Source: Streptomyces radiopugnans (GTDB taxonomy: Bacteria > Actinomycetota > Actinomycetes > Streptomycetales > Streptomycetaceae). Taken from it: 64,000 bases of DNA. The DNA lies in assembly GCF_900110735.1 (NCBI RefSeq), contig NZ_FOET01000018.1:1638-65637 (forward strand), given 5' to 3'. A model generated the notes under the pieces. It was given only the letters and a program-made list of their open reading frames with translations. It was not told the origin of the DNA and ran no database searches. Below, piece by piece: positions 38,787 through 47,550 of the stretch. The stretch's first letter is position 1, and each line of letters starts with the position of its first letter. The position numbers and the translations under genes are program-made.

Positions 38787-39554
38787 TCACCCCGCGGGCG
38801 AACCCGCGGCCTGGGCGGTCCGCCCGGCCTCGTCGGGCCGGCCCACGAAGCTGTACGGCGGCAGCGGACCCGTCGCGCGGATGTCCAGGTGGGGGTTGGC
38901 GCGCCCCAGTTCCTCGACGGCGGCGGTGAACTCCTCGGCCCCCTCGCGGTCGAGGAGGAAGGAGAGGTTCGCCAGCCAGCCGGAGCCCTCCGGACCCGGC
39001 ACGTACCGCTGGGCCAGGGGGGCGAGCGTCTCCTCGATCAGCCGGGCGTCCTCCGCCTCGCGCTCGCGCACGGCGTTCGCCACGAGTTCGCCCAGGCGCA
39101 GCTTGTCCTCGTGGGAGCCGCCGCCGGCGGCGCGGTTGCGCTCCGCCAGGCTCCGCGCCTCGGTGTCCTGCGAGAGCACCAGGCGCAGCACCTCGTCCTC
39201 GCGGTGCACGGCCTTCACGTTGTACTCGGAGCGGCCGTCCAGCTCCTCCAACTGCCGGATGTAGTGGGCGGCGTGCTCGGCGAGGACCCCGCGCACGGCC
39301 TCCTCGCCGTCGGAGAGGCTGCCGAAACGCAGCGGCAGGACCGGCCCCTTGGCGCCGACCTCGGTCAGCACCTGCTGGTGGGCCAGGAGATCGCGGCGCT
39401 TGGGCCGCAGGTCCTCCGGGCAGTCGCTGACGATCGCGGCGAGGTCTCCCTCGCGCACGATCCGGACCTCACGCGGCGGCCGGCCGACGCCGGGCGCCTT
39501 CTCGGGCAGCGCCGGGTGGTCCGAGCGCGCGATTCCGTAGACGTAGACGCTCAC
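38787..39554 (-). CDS. gvpF: Gas vesicle protein GvpF/L family
   Basis: A 255-residue member of the GvpF/GvpL family, which chaperones GvpA during vesicle formation. The N-terminal YVYGIARSDHP and ALPEKAPGVG, LPLRFGSLSD in the middle and the helical second domain agree with the family. GTG 39554 overlaps the gvpA stop as GTGA and has GGAGGAG upstream. The second GvpF-like gene (gvpL) usual in complete clusters is absent from the window. Confidence 0.93.
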   Translation of the reverse strand: MSVYVYGIARSDHPALPEKAPGVGRPPREVRIVREGDLAAIVSDCPEDLRPKRRDLLAHQQVLTEVGAKGPVLPLRFGSLSDGEEAVRGVLAEHAAHYIRQLEELDGRSEYNVKAVHREDEVLRLVLSQDTEARSLAERNRAAGGGSHEDKLRLGELVANAVREREAEDARLIEETLAPLAQRYVPGPEGSGWLANLSFLLDREGAEEFTAAVEELGRANPHLDIRATGPLPPYSFVGRPDEAGRTAQAAGSPAG

Positions 39555-39976
39555 TCCGTCTCCTCCTTGCGGCGGGCGGAGGCGCGGCGCCTGCGGGGTT
39601 CGGTCTCCTCCTCGTCGGAACGGCCCTGGCGGAACGCGTCGGATATGCTCTCGGCGGCTCCGGCCAGGGCGCCCTTGGTCTTGCTGCCGGCACCGCTCTC
39701 GGTGGCGTTCTCCAGCACCTCGGGCAGACCGGGCGACTTCCTGGGCCCGGATTCCAGATCGAGGCGGTTGCACGCCTCGGCGAAACGCAGGTACGTGTCG
39801 ACGCTGGCGACCACGACGCGTACGTCGATCTTCAGGATCTCGATGCCGACCAGCGAGACGCGGACGAACGCGTCGATCACCAGTCCGCGGTCGAGGATGA
39901 GTTCCAGAACGTCGTAGAGACCGCTGCTGCCGCCCCCACCTCCGGTGGAACGCTGTGCGGGAACTGCCGTAGTCAT
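39551..39976 (-). CDS. gvpA: Gas vesicle structural protein GvpA/J family
   Basis: A 141-residue protein with the GvpA wall-protein core (LYDVLELILDRGLVIDAFVR, VSLVGIEILKIDVRVVVASV and DTYLRFAEACNRLDL). The C-terminal 65 residues are polar and basic, longer than cyanobacterial GvpA but usual in Streptomyces. ATG 39976 is preferred because GAGGAG lies upstream; GTG 39988 would lie inside that site. Confidence 0.93.
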   Translation of the reverse strand: MTTAVPAQRSTGGGGGSSGLYDVLELILDRGLVIDAFVRVSLVGIEILKIDVRVVVASVDTYLRFAEACNRLDLESGPRKSPGLPEVLENATESGAGSKTKGALAGAAESISDAFRQGRSDEEETEPRRRRASARRKEETE

Positions 39977-40009
39977 ATACGGAGCCACTCCTCTCGGGTG
40001 TCGCAGCTC

Positions 40010-40336
40010 TCAGCCGCGGCGGGACGAATCGGCCCGGCCTCGCTCGTAGCGGCGGACGCGGCGGTAACCGGTGAGGTGGCCGTCCTCGTCGAGGGTCACC
40101 TCGTACGAGGCCATCAGGCTCATCGTGTCCGGAACCCGCTCGAGTTCCATGACCTCCACCTCCAGAGCCCAGCCGTCCCCGGTCCGTTCGAACCGGGAGA
40201 CGCTCTCGGCGTGCAGGCCTGTGAGATCGGTGAACTCCGACCGGGCCGTGCGCATCGCCTCGCCGAGCGGGACGGGGCTCCGCCCGTCCTGCGCCGTCTG
40301 CTCGCTGTCGCTGTCGTTGCTCGTCTTCTCTGTCAT
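40010..40336 (-). CDS. gvpO: Gas vesicle protein GvpO
   Basis: A 108-residue GvpO protein. TGLHAESVSRFERTGDGWAL and EVTLDEDGHLTGYRRVRRYERG are the conserved segments. GvpO is required for vesicle formation in haloarchaea and opens the streptomycete operon. The ATG at 40336 has GAGGAG 4 nt upstream. Confidence 0.9.
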   Translation of the reverse strand: MTEKTSNDSDSEQTAQDGRSPVPLGEAMRTARSEFTDLTGLHAESVSRFERTGDGWALEVEVMELERVPDTMSLMASYEVTLDEDGHLTGYRRVRRYERGRADSSRRG

Positions 40337-40642
40337 GGGGCTCCTCTCAACCCCGGATACCGCGAGAGGATTTCCGTAAACATGCCTGTTTCCAGGGGGA
40401 ATTGAGGGGCTCTCGGAATTCTTCTTCCGGTATTCCGCGCGGAGAGCCGGGCGATCTTCCCGGAAAACCCCTCGCGGCGCGTTCGGAAAACAGGGCGCGT
40501 GGAATCCGCGGCGATACGCGCGGGGCGCGCGAACGGCGCTGCGGTACGGCCTCCGCGTCGCGGATCGTTGTGACACAAGTGTGACGCCGCCATGATCCGG
40601 CCGGAACTTCCGGCTGCGCCGCCGACGCCGTACGGTGCTGCC
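40337..40642. other. Gas vesicle operon promoter region
   Basis: The gap between gvpO and the I78-like gene is clearly less GC-rich than its surroundings and rich in GGAAT/GGAAA runs. No gene is visible. A stress-sigma-like promoter lies next to gvpO (40355-40381), and TACGGT at 40631-40636 serves the rightward gene. Confidence 0.5.
40355..40381 (-). promoter_or_regulatory. SigB-like promoter of gas vesicle operon
   Basis: On the minus strand GTTT (40381-40378), 16 nt, then GGTATC (40361-40356 region) fits the Streptomyces stress-sigma consensus GNNT-N14-16-GGGTAY with one mismatch. It would start a short leader before gvpO. Confidence 0.4.
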
Positions 40643-40858
40643 ATGGCACCGGCACCCACGAACCCGAGCACACCGGACGACGATCCCGAGACCTACGTCG
40701 GACTCGACGCGGCCACCGCCGAACGGCAGGCCCGCGAACGCGGCTGGACCACCGTGCGGTCCCTCCCGCCGGACGCGGTCATCACCATGGAGTACCTGTC
40801 GGGGCGGCTGAACTTCACGGTGGAGGACGGCGCCGTGGTCCGCTGCTGGAAGGGCTGA
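40643..40858 (+). CDS. I78-type peptidase inhibitor-like small protein
   Basis: A 71-residue protein that fits the I78 inhibitor pattern: YVGLDAATAERQARERGW, then RSLPPDAVITMEYLSGRLNF and a short basic end. Family members are potato-inhibitor-like serine protease inhibitors. No signal peptide is present. TACGGT is 6 nt before the ATG, a leaderless-type promoter. Its stop codon is inside the following palindrome. Confidence 0.7.
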   Translation: MAPAPTNPSTPDDDPETYVGLDAATAERQARERGWTTVRSLPPDAVITMEYLSGRLNFTVEDGAVVRCWKG

Positions 40859-40914
40859 CACGTGCGGCGGCCCCGCCACCCCCGGCCGGGGGTGGCGGGG
40901 CCGCCGCACGTGTC
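40857..40914. terminator. 58-bp perfect palindrome terminator
   Basis: A perfect palindrome with 29-bp arms and no formal loop. It begins within the stop codon of the I78-like gene and lies before the end of the convergent PAP2 gene. Confidence 0.8.
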
Positions 40915-40987
40915 GGGCTCCGCGGGGGCGGGGGAGAGGGTGCGTACCGTCCCGTTCCCGCGGAGCCGAACCGGAGCTAGGGCGCCG

Positions 40988-42025
40988 TCACTTCCGCGGT
41001 CCCATCGGCGCGGTCCGCGACACGGTGCGCTCGCCGTACGGCCGGCGGCTGCCGGCGGGGGTGACGGGGGAGCGCTCCGAGCGGGCCGCGTGCTGCCGCG
41101 CGTGGGCGGGGTGGTGGGTGCGCGGCTCCCCGGCCCGGGCCGGCGGATCCGCGGACAGCGCGGCCGGCAGGGCCGGTTCGGACAGGGCCGGTTCGGGCCG
41201 GGAGGCCGGAGACGCACCGCCCGCGCCGAGCCGGGCGGTGACCGGCTGGATGCGGGCCCCGGCGGGGCGCAGGCGGGCCGACAGGGGCGCCACCCCCTCC
41301 CGGAACCGGTACCAGTGGCTCAGCAGATACGCCTCGACATGGGCGATGAGGGGCTCGAACCAGGGCAGCGCCAGCAGGATGAGGAGCCCCGAAGCCCAGC
41401 CCAGGAGCACGTCGCTGACCCAGTGGGTGCCGATGTAGACGGTGGTGGTGCCGACACCGAGCGCGAAGACCGCCGCGACGACCGACAGCCGGCGCCGGGC
41501 CCGCGGCGTGGTGGCCAGATAGGCCAGGATCCCCCAGGTGACCACCGCGTTCGCCGTGTGGCCGGAGGGGAATATGTCTCCCGTCAGGAACATCTCGTTG
41601 GCGCCTATGCGGTTCGCGTAGTGCGGACCTTCGCGCCCCATCCCGAGTTTCGCCGCCCCCACCGTCACGTTCAGCAACAGCAGGGAGGCGCTCAGGACCA
41701 GCAGCGGACGCAGCGTCCGCTGCCGCCAGGAGCGCCAGCCGAGCCAGGCGGCGACCAGCACAGCGGTGGGGCCGCGCTGGCCGAGGACCACGAAGTAGTC
41801 GAGGAAGGCGTGGAGCTCCGGCCACTGCTTGTAGGGGCGGAAGAGCATGACCTGCCAGTCCAGCCGGACCAGCCGGGAGGTGGTCAGCACCGCCGCCACG
41901 ATGGCCGCGTAGAGGCCCAGCGTGGTGAAGAAGAGCGCCCTGCGGGTGCCGCTCATCTCCGGCGGGGGAGTGAGCGGCCGCGCTGGCTCCTGTTCCAGGC
42001 GGGCGAAGATCCGGTCGGTACGCAC
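40988..42025 (-). CDS. PAP2-superfamily membrane phosphatase
   Basis: A 345-residue integral membrane protein with five or six hydrophobic helices between residues 35 and 250 and the PAP2 motifs: KLGMGREGPH (a variant of KX6RP), FPSGHTAN, and TVYIGTHWVSDVLLG. It would dephosphorylate phosphatidate, undecaprenyl pyrophosphate or a similar lipid at the membrane. The C-terminal 90 residues are Pro/Ala/Arg-rich and cytosolic. GTG 42025 has TAATCT 7 nt upstream; the longer frame to 42226 is not supported. Confidence 0.85.
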   Translation of the reverse strand: MRTDRIFARLEQEPARPLTPPPEMSGTRRALFFTTLGLYAAIVAAVLTTSRLVRLDWQVMLFRPYKQWPELHAFLDYFVVLGQRGPTAVLVAAWLGWRSWRQRTLRPLLVLSASLLLLNVTVGAAKLGMGREGPHYANRIGANEMFLTGDIFPSGHTANAVVTWGILAYLATTPRARRRLSVVAAVFALGVGTTTVYIGTHWVSDVLLGWASGLLILLALPWFEPLIAHVEAYLLSHWYRFREGVAPLSARLRPAGARIQPVTARLGAGGASPASRPEPALSEPALPAALSADPPARAGEPRTHHPAHARQHAARSERSPVTPAGSRRPYGERTVSRTAPMGPRK

Positions 42026-42267
42026 TCGAATGAGATTACAGGCGGTGACCGGCGCTACCGAACCGGCCACCTGCTTCGTAATGCCTATGTGATGTGCGAC
42101 GGGCTTCCGTTCGTGCGCGGAGAGGCTGTTTTCCCACGTCCGGGAGAAGTCTGCGGATTTTCCGACCGGAGCTGTTATCGAAGTTGCGGCGCGTGTTCTT
42201 TTTCCCGGAAGACGGGCACAGTCCACCCGCCATTAACCGGTGCGCGACCCGGTCGGGCCGGGCCGGG

Positions 42268-43545
42268 TCAGGGCGGGCCGGAGCCGTGCAGCCACACCGC
42301 CCCGTACACCGCCGCGCCGAACGCGGCCACGATCAGGACCGTCGCCGAGGCGGCCGTACGCCACCGCGCCAGGGCGGCCGCGGCGGGCAGCAGCAGCGGG
42401 AAGGCCGGCAGCAGTAGCCGCGGCTTGGAGCCGAAGTAGCCCTTGGCGCACAGCGCGAGCACCACGACCGTCCCCGCGTACGCCAGCAGCGGCAGCGGCT
42501 GCCCCCGCCGCACGCACAGCACGTACAGCCACACCACCAGGGCAACTCCGGCGAGCAGCCCCACACCGCCGACCACCGAGCCGGTCAGGTGCTTCCAGAC
42601 GAACGCGGCGAAGGCCAGTCCGCCGTCGAAGCCGTTGCCCCACTGCCCCTGCACGTCGAGGTAGCCGACCGGACTGCCGGTTCGCAGCCCCACCCAGCCC
42701 ACGTAGCCGAACCAGCCCAGCGGGGCGAGGAGCACCCCGGCCGCCACGCGCGGCTCCCACCGCCGCTCCCGGCGGAACCGCTCGGCCGCGGTGAGCCACA
42801 CCGCCGCGACCACCGCCGCCCCCACCGGCCGGGTCAGCCCGGCGAAGGCGGCCAGCGTGCCCGCCCACACCCAGCGGCCGGTCAGCACCGCGTACACCCC
42901 CCAGCCGGCCAGGGCCGTGAACAGCGACTCGCTGTAGGCCATCGACTGCACGATCCCGACGGGCAGCGCGGCCCACAGCACGGCCAGCGTGACGCCCGCC
43001 CTCCTGCCGTGGAGGCGGTCGCCTATCGCGAACAGCGCGGCGGCGGCGCACAGCGAGGAGACGGCGCTGACGGCCAGCCCGGCGTCGGGCGCGCTCAGCG
43101 CGACCAGGGCGGACAGCCCCCGCTCCAGGGCGGGCAGCAGCGGGAAGAAGGCGAGGTCGGGATGGGTGCCGCCGTCCGGCAGGCGGGCGATGTAGCCGTA
43201 GCCGTCCTCGGCGATACGGGCGTACCACAGGGAGTCCCAGCGGGCGGACAGCAGCGTGTGCGCGCTTCCGCCCTCCGCCGCCGCCCACCCGGCCAGTACC
43301 AGCAGGCCCAGTGCCCGCACCCCGGCGTAGGACAGCAGCGCGGGCGCCGCGTACCGCAGGGCTTCGCCGGTGGAGCGCCCGGGCCGCGCGGGCGGCACCG
43401 GAGGCGGCCCGGGCCGCCGGTCTCCGGCCCCACCCGTGCGGCCGTGGCCGGGCCGGCGGCCGACGACGGCCGCCGGCGGGCCGTACGGCGGGGCCACGGA
43501 CGCCCGTGGTGGGGGAGAGGGGGGCAGCAGATCGCTCGCGGGCAT
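42268..43545 (-). CDS. PIG-V-like mannosyltransferase, membrane protein
   Basis: A 425-residue protein with about ten transmembrane helices after a Pro-rich 60-residue N-terminus. SARWDSLWYARIAEDGYGYI and HPDLAFFPLLPALERGL resemble the luminal Arg-Trp-Asp and Phe-Phe-Pro motifs of PIG-V/GT-C mannosyltransferases, which use polyprenyl-phosphate sugars. TACCCT is 8 nt before the ATG. It is divergent from the exporter gene. Confidence 0.8.
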   Translation of the reverse strand: MPASDLLPPSPPPRASVAPPYGPPAAVVGRRPGHGRTGGAGDRRPGPPPVPPARPGRSTGEALRYAAPALLSYAGVRALGLLVLAGWAAAEGGSAHTLLSARWDSLWYARIAEDGYGYIARLPDGGTHPDLAFFPLLPALERGLSALVALSAPDAGLAVSAVSSLCAAAALFAIGDRLHGRRAGVTLAVLWAALPVGIVQSMAYSESLFTALAGWGVYAVLTGRWVWAGTLAAFAGLTRPVGAAVVAAVWLTAAERFRRERRWEPRVAAGVLLAPLGWFGYVGWVGLRTGSPVGYLDVQGQWGNGFDGGLAFAAFVWKHLTGSVVGGVGLLAGVALVVWLYVLCVRRGQPLPLLAYAGTVVVLALCAKGYFGSKPRLLLPAFPLLLPAAAALARWRTAASATVLIVAAFGAAVYGAVWLHGSGPP

Positions 43546-43742
43546 GAACGAGGAGGGTATAGGGCTCGGACGAGGTGATGAGATGGGTTTCGGTCCGGCG
43601 TCAACGTGAGGCAGGCCACGTGACCGCGCGGAGGACTCGCGTACGCTGACGCATTACTCGACCCTCCACACCGGGCCGGACGCTCCCCCGGCGTCCCGGC
43701 ATTCCCCACGGCGGCGGTGCGAGCGCAACAGGAGGTGCGTAC

Positions 43743-45542
43743 ATGTCCGGGACGACCACGGCCGGAGCCACCAGGGCGGCGGACGTCCCCCGGCAGAGAC
43801 CGCGACGGACGGGACCGGCCGGTCCGGCCGGCGCTTCCCCCGCACCGGGCGGCGGCGCGAGCCGCTGGACCGTGCTGGTCGTGCTGTGCACCAGCCTGCT
43901 CCTGGTGGCCGTCGACGCGACGGTGCTGCACGTCGCCGTCCCCGCGGTCTCCCAGGCGCTGCGGCCCGGCGCCATCGAGCTGCTGTGGATCGTCGACGCC
44001 TACCCGCTGGTCTGTGCCTCCCTGCTGATCCTCTTCGGCACCCTCGGCGACCGGGTCGGGCGGCGCAGGGTGCTGCTGTGTGGCTACGCCGTCTTCGGCG
44101 TGGCCTCGGCGCTGGCGGCCTACGCGTACACCCCCGGGATGCTGATCGCGGCGCGTGCCCTGCTGGGGATCGGCGGCGCGATGATCATGCCCGCGACCCT
44201 GTCGATACTGCGCCAGGTCTTCCCCGACCGCCGCGAGCGGGCGCTGGCCATCGGCGTGTGGAGCGCGGTCGCCGCGGTCGGCGCCGCGGTGGGGCCGCTG
44301 GTCGGCGGCCTCCTGCTGGAGCACTTCTGGTGGGGATCGGTCTTCCTGGTCAACATCCCGCTGATGCTGCTGTGCATCCCGCTCGGGCGCCGCCTGCTGC
44401 CGGAGTCCACCGGCGACCGGGACGGCCCCTGGGACGTGGTCGGCGCCCTGGTGGCCGCCGCCGGGCTGGGCGCGCTGATCCTGGGCGTGAAGCGCGCGGG
44501 CGGCGGCGAGGCGCTCCACCCGGGCACGCTGGTGTCGCTGGCGCTGGGCGCGGTGCTGCTCGCGTTCTTCGTACGCCGCCAGCTCCGCCGCCGCCACCCC
44601 CTGGTGGACTGCGCCACCCTGGCCCGGCCCGCCTTCGGCACGGCGGTGGCCTGCATCGTGCTGACGGTGCTGGCGCTGGTGGGCCTGGCGCTGATCGCCG
44701 CCCAGTACCTCCAGCTCGTCCTCGGGCTCACCCCCCTGCAGACCGGGCTGCGGCTGCTGCCGCTCAGCCTCGCCGCGATCGCCGCCGGGCTGGCCGGCTC
44801 CCGAATGCTGCGCCGGCTGGGGCCGCGCGTCATGGTGCTCGTGGGCTTCCTGCTCACCGCCGCCGCGGTGCTGTCGCTGACCGGTGTCGGCCTGCGGGAC
44901 GAGCCCGCCCTGCTCGTCTGCGGCTTCGTCGTGCTGGGCTTCGGCCTGGAGACGACGCTGTTCGGTGCGTACGAGTCCATGCTCAGCGAGGCCCCGGCCC
45001 GGCAGGCGGGCGGCGCCGCGGCGATCGGCGAGACCGCCTACCAGCTCGGCGCGGGGATGGGCATCGCGGTCCTGGGCACCGTCATGAACGCCGCCTACGC
45101 CCCCGGGGTGCGGCGGGCGGAGGGCGTGCCGGAGGCTGCCGGGGAGGACGCCGCCCACTCGCTGAGCGCGGCGTACGAGGTCGCCGAACGGCTCGGCGGA
45201 CCGGCCGGCGAGGCGCTGCGCGAGGCGGCGCGGGATTCGTTCGTCCACGGACTGCACGTGGCTCTGCTGGTCAGCGCCGCACTCCTGCTGCTCGGCGCGC
45301 TGGCCGCGCTGCGGCTGCCGCGTGCGATGGGGCTCCCGGGACAGGGCGGGGAGCCGGACGGGGGCCCGGGTGAAGGACTGGGCGGGGACTTCGGGCAGAG
45401 GCCGCCGGAGGAGCGGGACCGGGCGGACCGCACGGACCGGGACGGCGCCGCCCCCGCACGGGTCCGCACGTCCCCGGCCTCCGCCGAGCCGCCCGGGCAG
45501 CCGGGCGGCCACCTCTTGTCCAGCGGGGTTACCCGGCCGTAA
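43743..45542 (+). CDS. MFS transporter, DHA2 (14-TMS) family
   Basis: A 599-residue drug:H+ antiporter of the QacA/SmvA kind. 14 hydrophobic segments can be traced from residue 41 to 530. Motif A is GTLGDRVGRRRVLL, the DHA2 motif D1 region is LLVAVDATVLHVAVPAV, and motif C is AVAAVGAAVGPLVGG. A hydrophilic Glu/Gly/Pro tail of about 75 residues follows. AGGAGG lies 7 nt upstream. No regulator is adjacent, so the substrate is open. Confidence 0.92.
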   Translation: MSGTTTAGATRAADVPRQRPRRTGPAGPAGASPAPGGGASRWTVLVVLCTSLLLVAVDATVLHVAVPAVSQALRPGAIELLWIVDAYPLVCASLLILFGTLGDRVGRRRVLLCGYAVFGVASALAAYAYTPGMLIAARALLGIGGAMIMPATLSILRQVFPDRRERALAIGVWSAVAAVGAAVGPLVGGLLLEHFWWGSVFLVNIPLMLLCIPLGRRLLPESTGDRDGPWDVVGALVAAAGLGALILGVKRAGGGEALHPGTLVSLALGAVLLAFFVRRQLRRRHPLVDCATLARPAFGTAVACIVLTVLALVGLALIAAQYLQLVLGLTPLQTGLRLLPLSLAAIAAGLAGSRMLRRLGPRVMVLVGFLLTAAAVLSLTGVGLRDEPALLVCGFVVLGFGLETTLFGAYESMLSEAPARQAGGAAAIGETAYQLGAGMGIAVLGTVMNAAYAPGVRRAEGVPEAAGEDAAHSLSAAYEVAERLGGPAGEALREAARDSFVHGLHVALLVSAALLLLGALAALRLPRAMGLPGQGGEPDGGPGEGLGGDFGQRPPEERDRADRTDRDGAAPARVRTSPASAEPPGQPGGHLLSSGVTRP

Positions 45543-45583
45543 CGTCGGGCGCGACCCTCGAAGATCCCCAGCCGGAGGCCACC

Positions 45584-46771
45584 GTGTCCAGCTCCGCCCC
45601 GCCCCCCTTCGATCCCGCCGACCCCCTCGGCCTGGACGATCTGCTCGCCCCCGAGGAGAAGGCGGTCCGCGACACCGTCCGCTCCTGGGCCGCCGACCGG
45701 GTGCTGCCCCACATCGCCGAGTGGTACGAGCGCGGCGAGCTGCCCGGCATCCGGGAGCTGGCCCGCGAGCTCGGCTCGATCGGCGCCCTGGGCATGTCGC
45801 TCCAGGGCTACGGCTGCGCGGGCGCGTCCGCCGTCCAGTACGGGCTGGCCTGCCTGGAGCTGGAGGCCGCCGACTCCGGCATCCGCTCGCTGGTCTCGGT
45901 GCAGGGATCGCTGGCGATGTACGCCATCCACCGCTACGGCTCCGAGGAGCAGAAGCGGCAGTGGCTGCCGAGCATGGCGTCCGGCGAGGCCATCGGCTGC
46001 TTCGGCCTCACCGAGCCCGACCACGGCTCCGATCCGGCCGGGATGCGCACCCACGCCAAGCGGGACGGGGACGACTGGGTGCTCAACGGCCGCAAGATGT
46101 GGATCACCAACGGCTCGGTGGCCTCGGTGGCCGTCGTGTGGGCCCGCACCGACGAGGGCGTGCGCGGCTTCGTCGTGCCCACCGACACCCCGGGCTTCTC
46201 CGCGCCCGAGATCAGGCACAAGTGGTCCCTGCGCGCCTCGGTCACCAGCGAACTGGTCATGGACGACGTACGGCTGCCCGCCGACGCGGTGCTGCCGGAG
46301 GTCACCGGGCTGCGCGGCCCGCTGAGCTGTCTGAACCACGCCCGCTACGGCATCGTCTGGGGAGCGATGGGCGCGGCCCGCTCCAGTTTCGAGGCGGCCC
46401 TTCGGTACGCGCGCACCCGTGAGCAGTTCGGCCGGCCGATCGGCGGCTTCCAGCTCACCCAGGCCAAGCTCGCCGACATGGCGCTGGAACTGCACAAGGG
46501 CATCCTGCTCGCCCACCACCTGGGGCGGCGGATGGACGCCGGCAAACTCCGTCCCGAGCAGGTCAGCTTCGGCAAGCTCAACAACGTGCGCGAGGCGATC
46601 GAGATCTGCCGCACCTCCCGCACGATCCTGGGGGCCAACGGGATCTCCCTGGAGTACCCGGTGATGCGGCACGCCACGAACCTGGAGTCGGTGCTGACCT
46701 ACGAGGGCACCGTGGAGATGCACCAACTGGTGCTGGGCAAGGCGCTCACCGGCGTGGACGCCTTCCGGTGA
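45584..46771 (+). CDS. Acyl-CoA dehydrogenase, glutaryl-CoA dehydrogenase type
   Basis: A 395-residue flavoenzyme. AIGCFGLTEPDHGSDPAGM and WITNGSVASVAVVWA are the FAD region, and the catalytic Glu is in NLESVLTYEGTVEMHQLVLG. The sequence and the GVDAFR end are of glutaryl-CoA dehydrogenase type, which forms crotonyl-CoA in lysine and tryptophan breakdown. GTG start with GGAGG upstream. It ends 30 bp before the convergent sepF. Confidence 0.9.
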   Translation: MSSSAPPPFDPADPLGLDDLLAPEEKAVRDTVRSWAADRVLPHIAEWYERGELPGIRELARELGSIGALGMSLQGYGCAGASAVQYGLACLELEAADSGIRSLVSVQGSLAMYAIHRYGSEEQKRQWLPSMASGEAIGCFGLTEPDHGSDPAGMRTHAKRDGDDWVLNGRKMWITNGSVASVAVVWARTDEGVRGFVVPTDTPGFSAPEIRHKWSLRASVTSELVMDDVRLPADAVLPEVTGLRGPLSCLNHARYGIVWGAMGAARSSFEAALRYARTREQFGRPIGGFQLTQAKLADMALELHKGILLAHHLGRRMDAGKLRPEQVSFGKLNNVREAIEICRTSRTILGANGISLEYPVMRHATNLESVLTYEGTVEMHQLVLGKALTGVDAFR

Positions 46772-46801
46772 GCGGCCCGCCCGGCGCCGGTGCCGCGCCG
46801 G

Positions 46802-47242
46802 TCAGCTCTGGTTGAAGAAGCCGTCGGGGCTGCGGCGCTCCTGGCCGCTGATCACCTGGTAGTCGGGAGGGGTCAGCAGGAAGACGCGCGTGGCCACGCG
46901 CTCGATCGAACCGCGCAGGCCGAAGGTCAGGCCCGCGGCGAAGTCGACGACCCGCTTGGCGTCGGCGGGCTCCATGGCCGTGAGGTTCACGATCACCGGG
47001 ACGCCCTCCCGGAAGAGCTCGCCGATGCCCCGGGCGTCCCGGAATCCGTCGGGGGTGACCGTCGCGATCCGGGTGCCCTGGTCCTGGGCGGTCTCGGCGG
47101 TCACGCGCACCCGAGGGTCGGTGACCCAGGCGTCGCGGGCGTCCTCGGGCTCGGAACCCTCGGCGTACTCGTCGTCGTAGTAACGCATCTCGCTGTCGTC
47201 GACGAGGCCCAGCCAGGCACTCGCCTTGCGCACCGATCCCAT
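46802..47242 (-). CDS. SepF-like cell division protein
   Basis: A 146-residue SepF family protein. The N-terminal MGSVRKASAWLGLVDD may be a membrane-targeting amphipathic helix, and the core PVIVNLTAMEPADAKRVVDF and AAGLTFGLRGSIERVATRVF is the SepF dimer domain. SepF tethers FtsZ to the membrane. Streptomyces has several paralogues; this is not the copy beside ftsZ, since no division genes are near. GAGGAGG upstream of the ATG. Confidence 0.88.
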   Translation of the reverse strand: MGSVRKASAWLGLVDDSEMRYYDDEYAEGSEPEDARDAWVTDPRVRVTAETAQDQGTRIATVTPDGFRDARGIGELFREGVPVIVNLTAMEPADAKRVVDFAAGLTFGLRGSIERVATRVFLLTPPDYQVISGQERRSPDGFFNQS

Positions 47243-47550
47243 GGACGCCTCCTCTCACATGCACGGTCCACCGTGTCTGGCAGCGCCTCCGCCGCGGGGC
47301 CCGCACCCCTATCGTCGTCCATGATGCTGACAACGCGCCAAACAGTTACCCGTTCCGCACGGGATTCGTGACGGTTCTGGTGCACAGGACGCGCGTGGCG
47401 CGCCCCCGCGGCGAGGGCCGGGAGGCTGTACGGGCGGTGACGCGGCGCCGAACCGGGCGGCCCCGCCGGACGGGTGGTCGCCAAGGGCATACGGGTGAAG
47501 TGCCCGGTATCGTGACGCGCACTCATGCGTAAGGGGTAACGGGGGGAAAC
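47243..47550. other. Divergent promoter region sepF-like / DUF5685
   Basis: No gene is visible. The sepF-side promoter is at 47306-47333. On the other side GTATCGTGAC (about 47507) and TAAGGGGTAAC precede the TTG start of the DUF5685 gene. Confidence 0.5.
47306..47333 (-). promoter_or_regulatory. Promoter of sepF-like gene
   Basis: On the minus strand TTGTCA (47333-47328), 16 nt, then TAGGGG (47311-47306), a good match to the housekeeping consensus, about 64 bp before the start codon. Confidence 0.55.

Noticed and set aside
43095..45512. Minus-strand open frame of about 800 codons opposite the MFS gene
   Set aside because: It covers the divergent promoter and the exporter antisense and has the His/Gln/Arg-rich look of a shadow frame.
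45584..46771. A link between the glutaryl-CoA dehydrogenase and the acyl-CoA dehydrogenase pair at 53.8 kb
   Set aside because: They are 7 kb apart with unrelated genes between, belong to different subfamilies, and the first lacks the TetR-like palindromes in its upstream gap.
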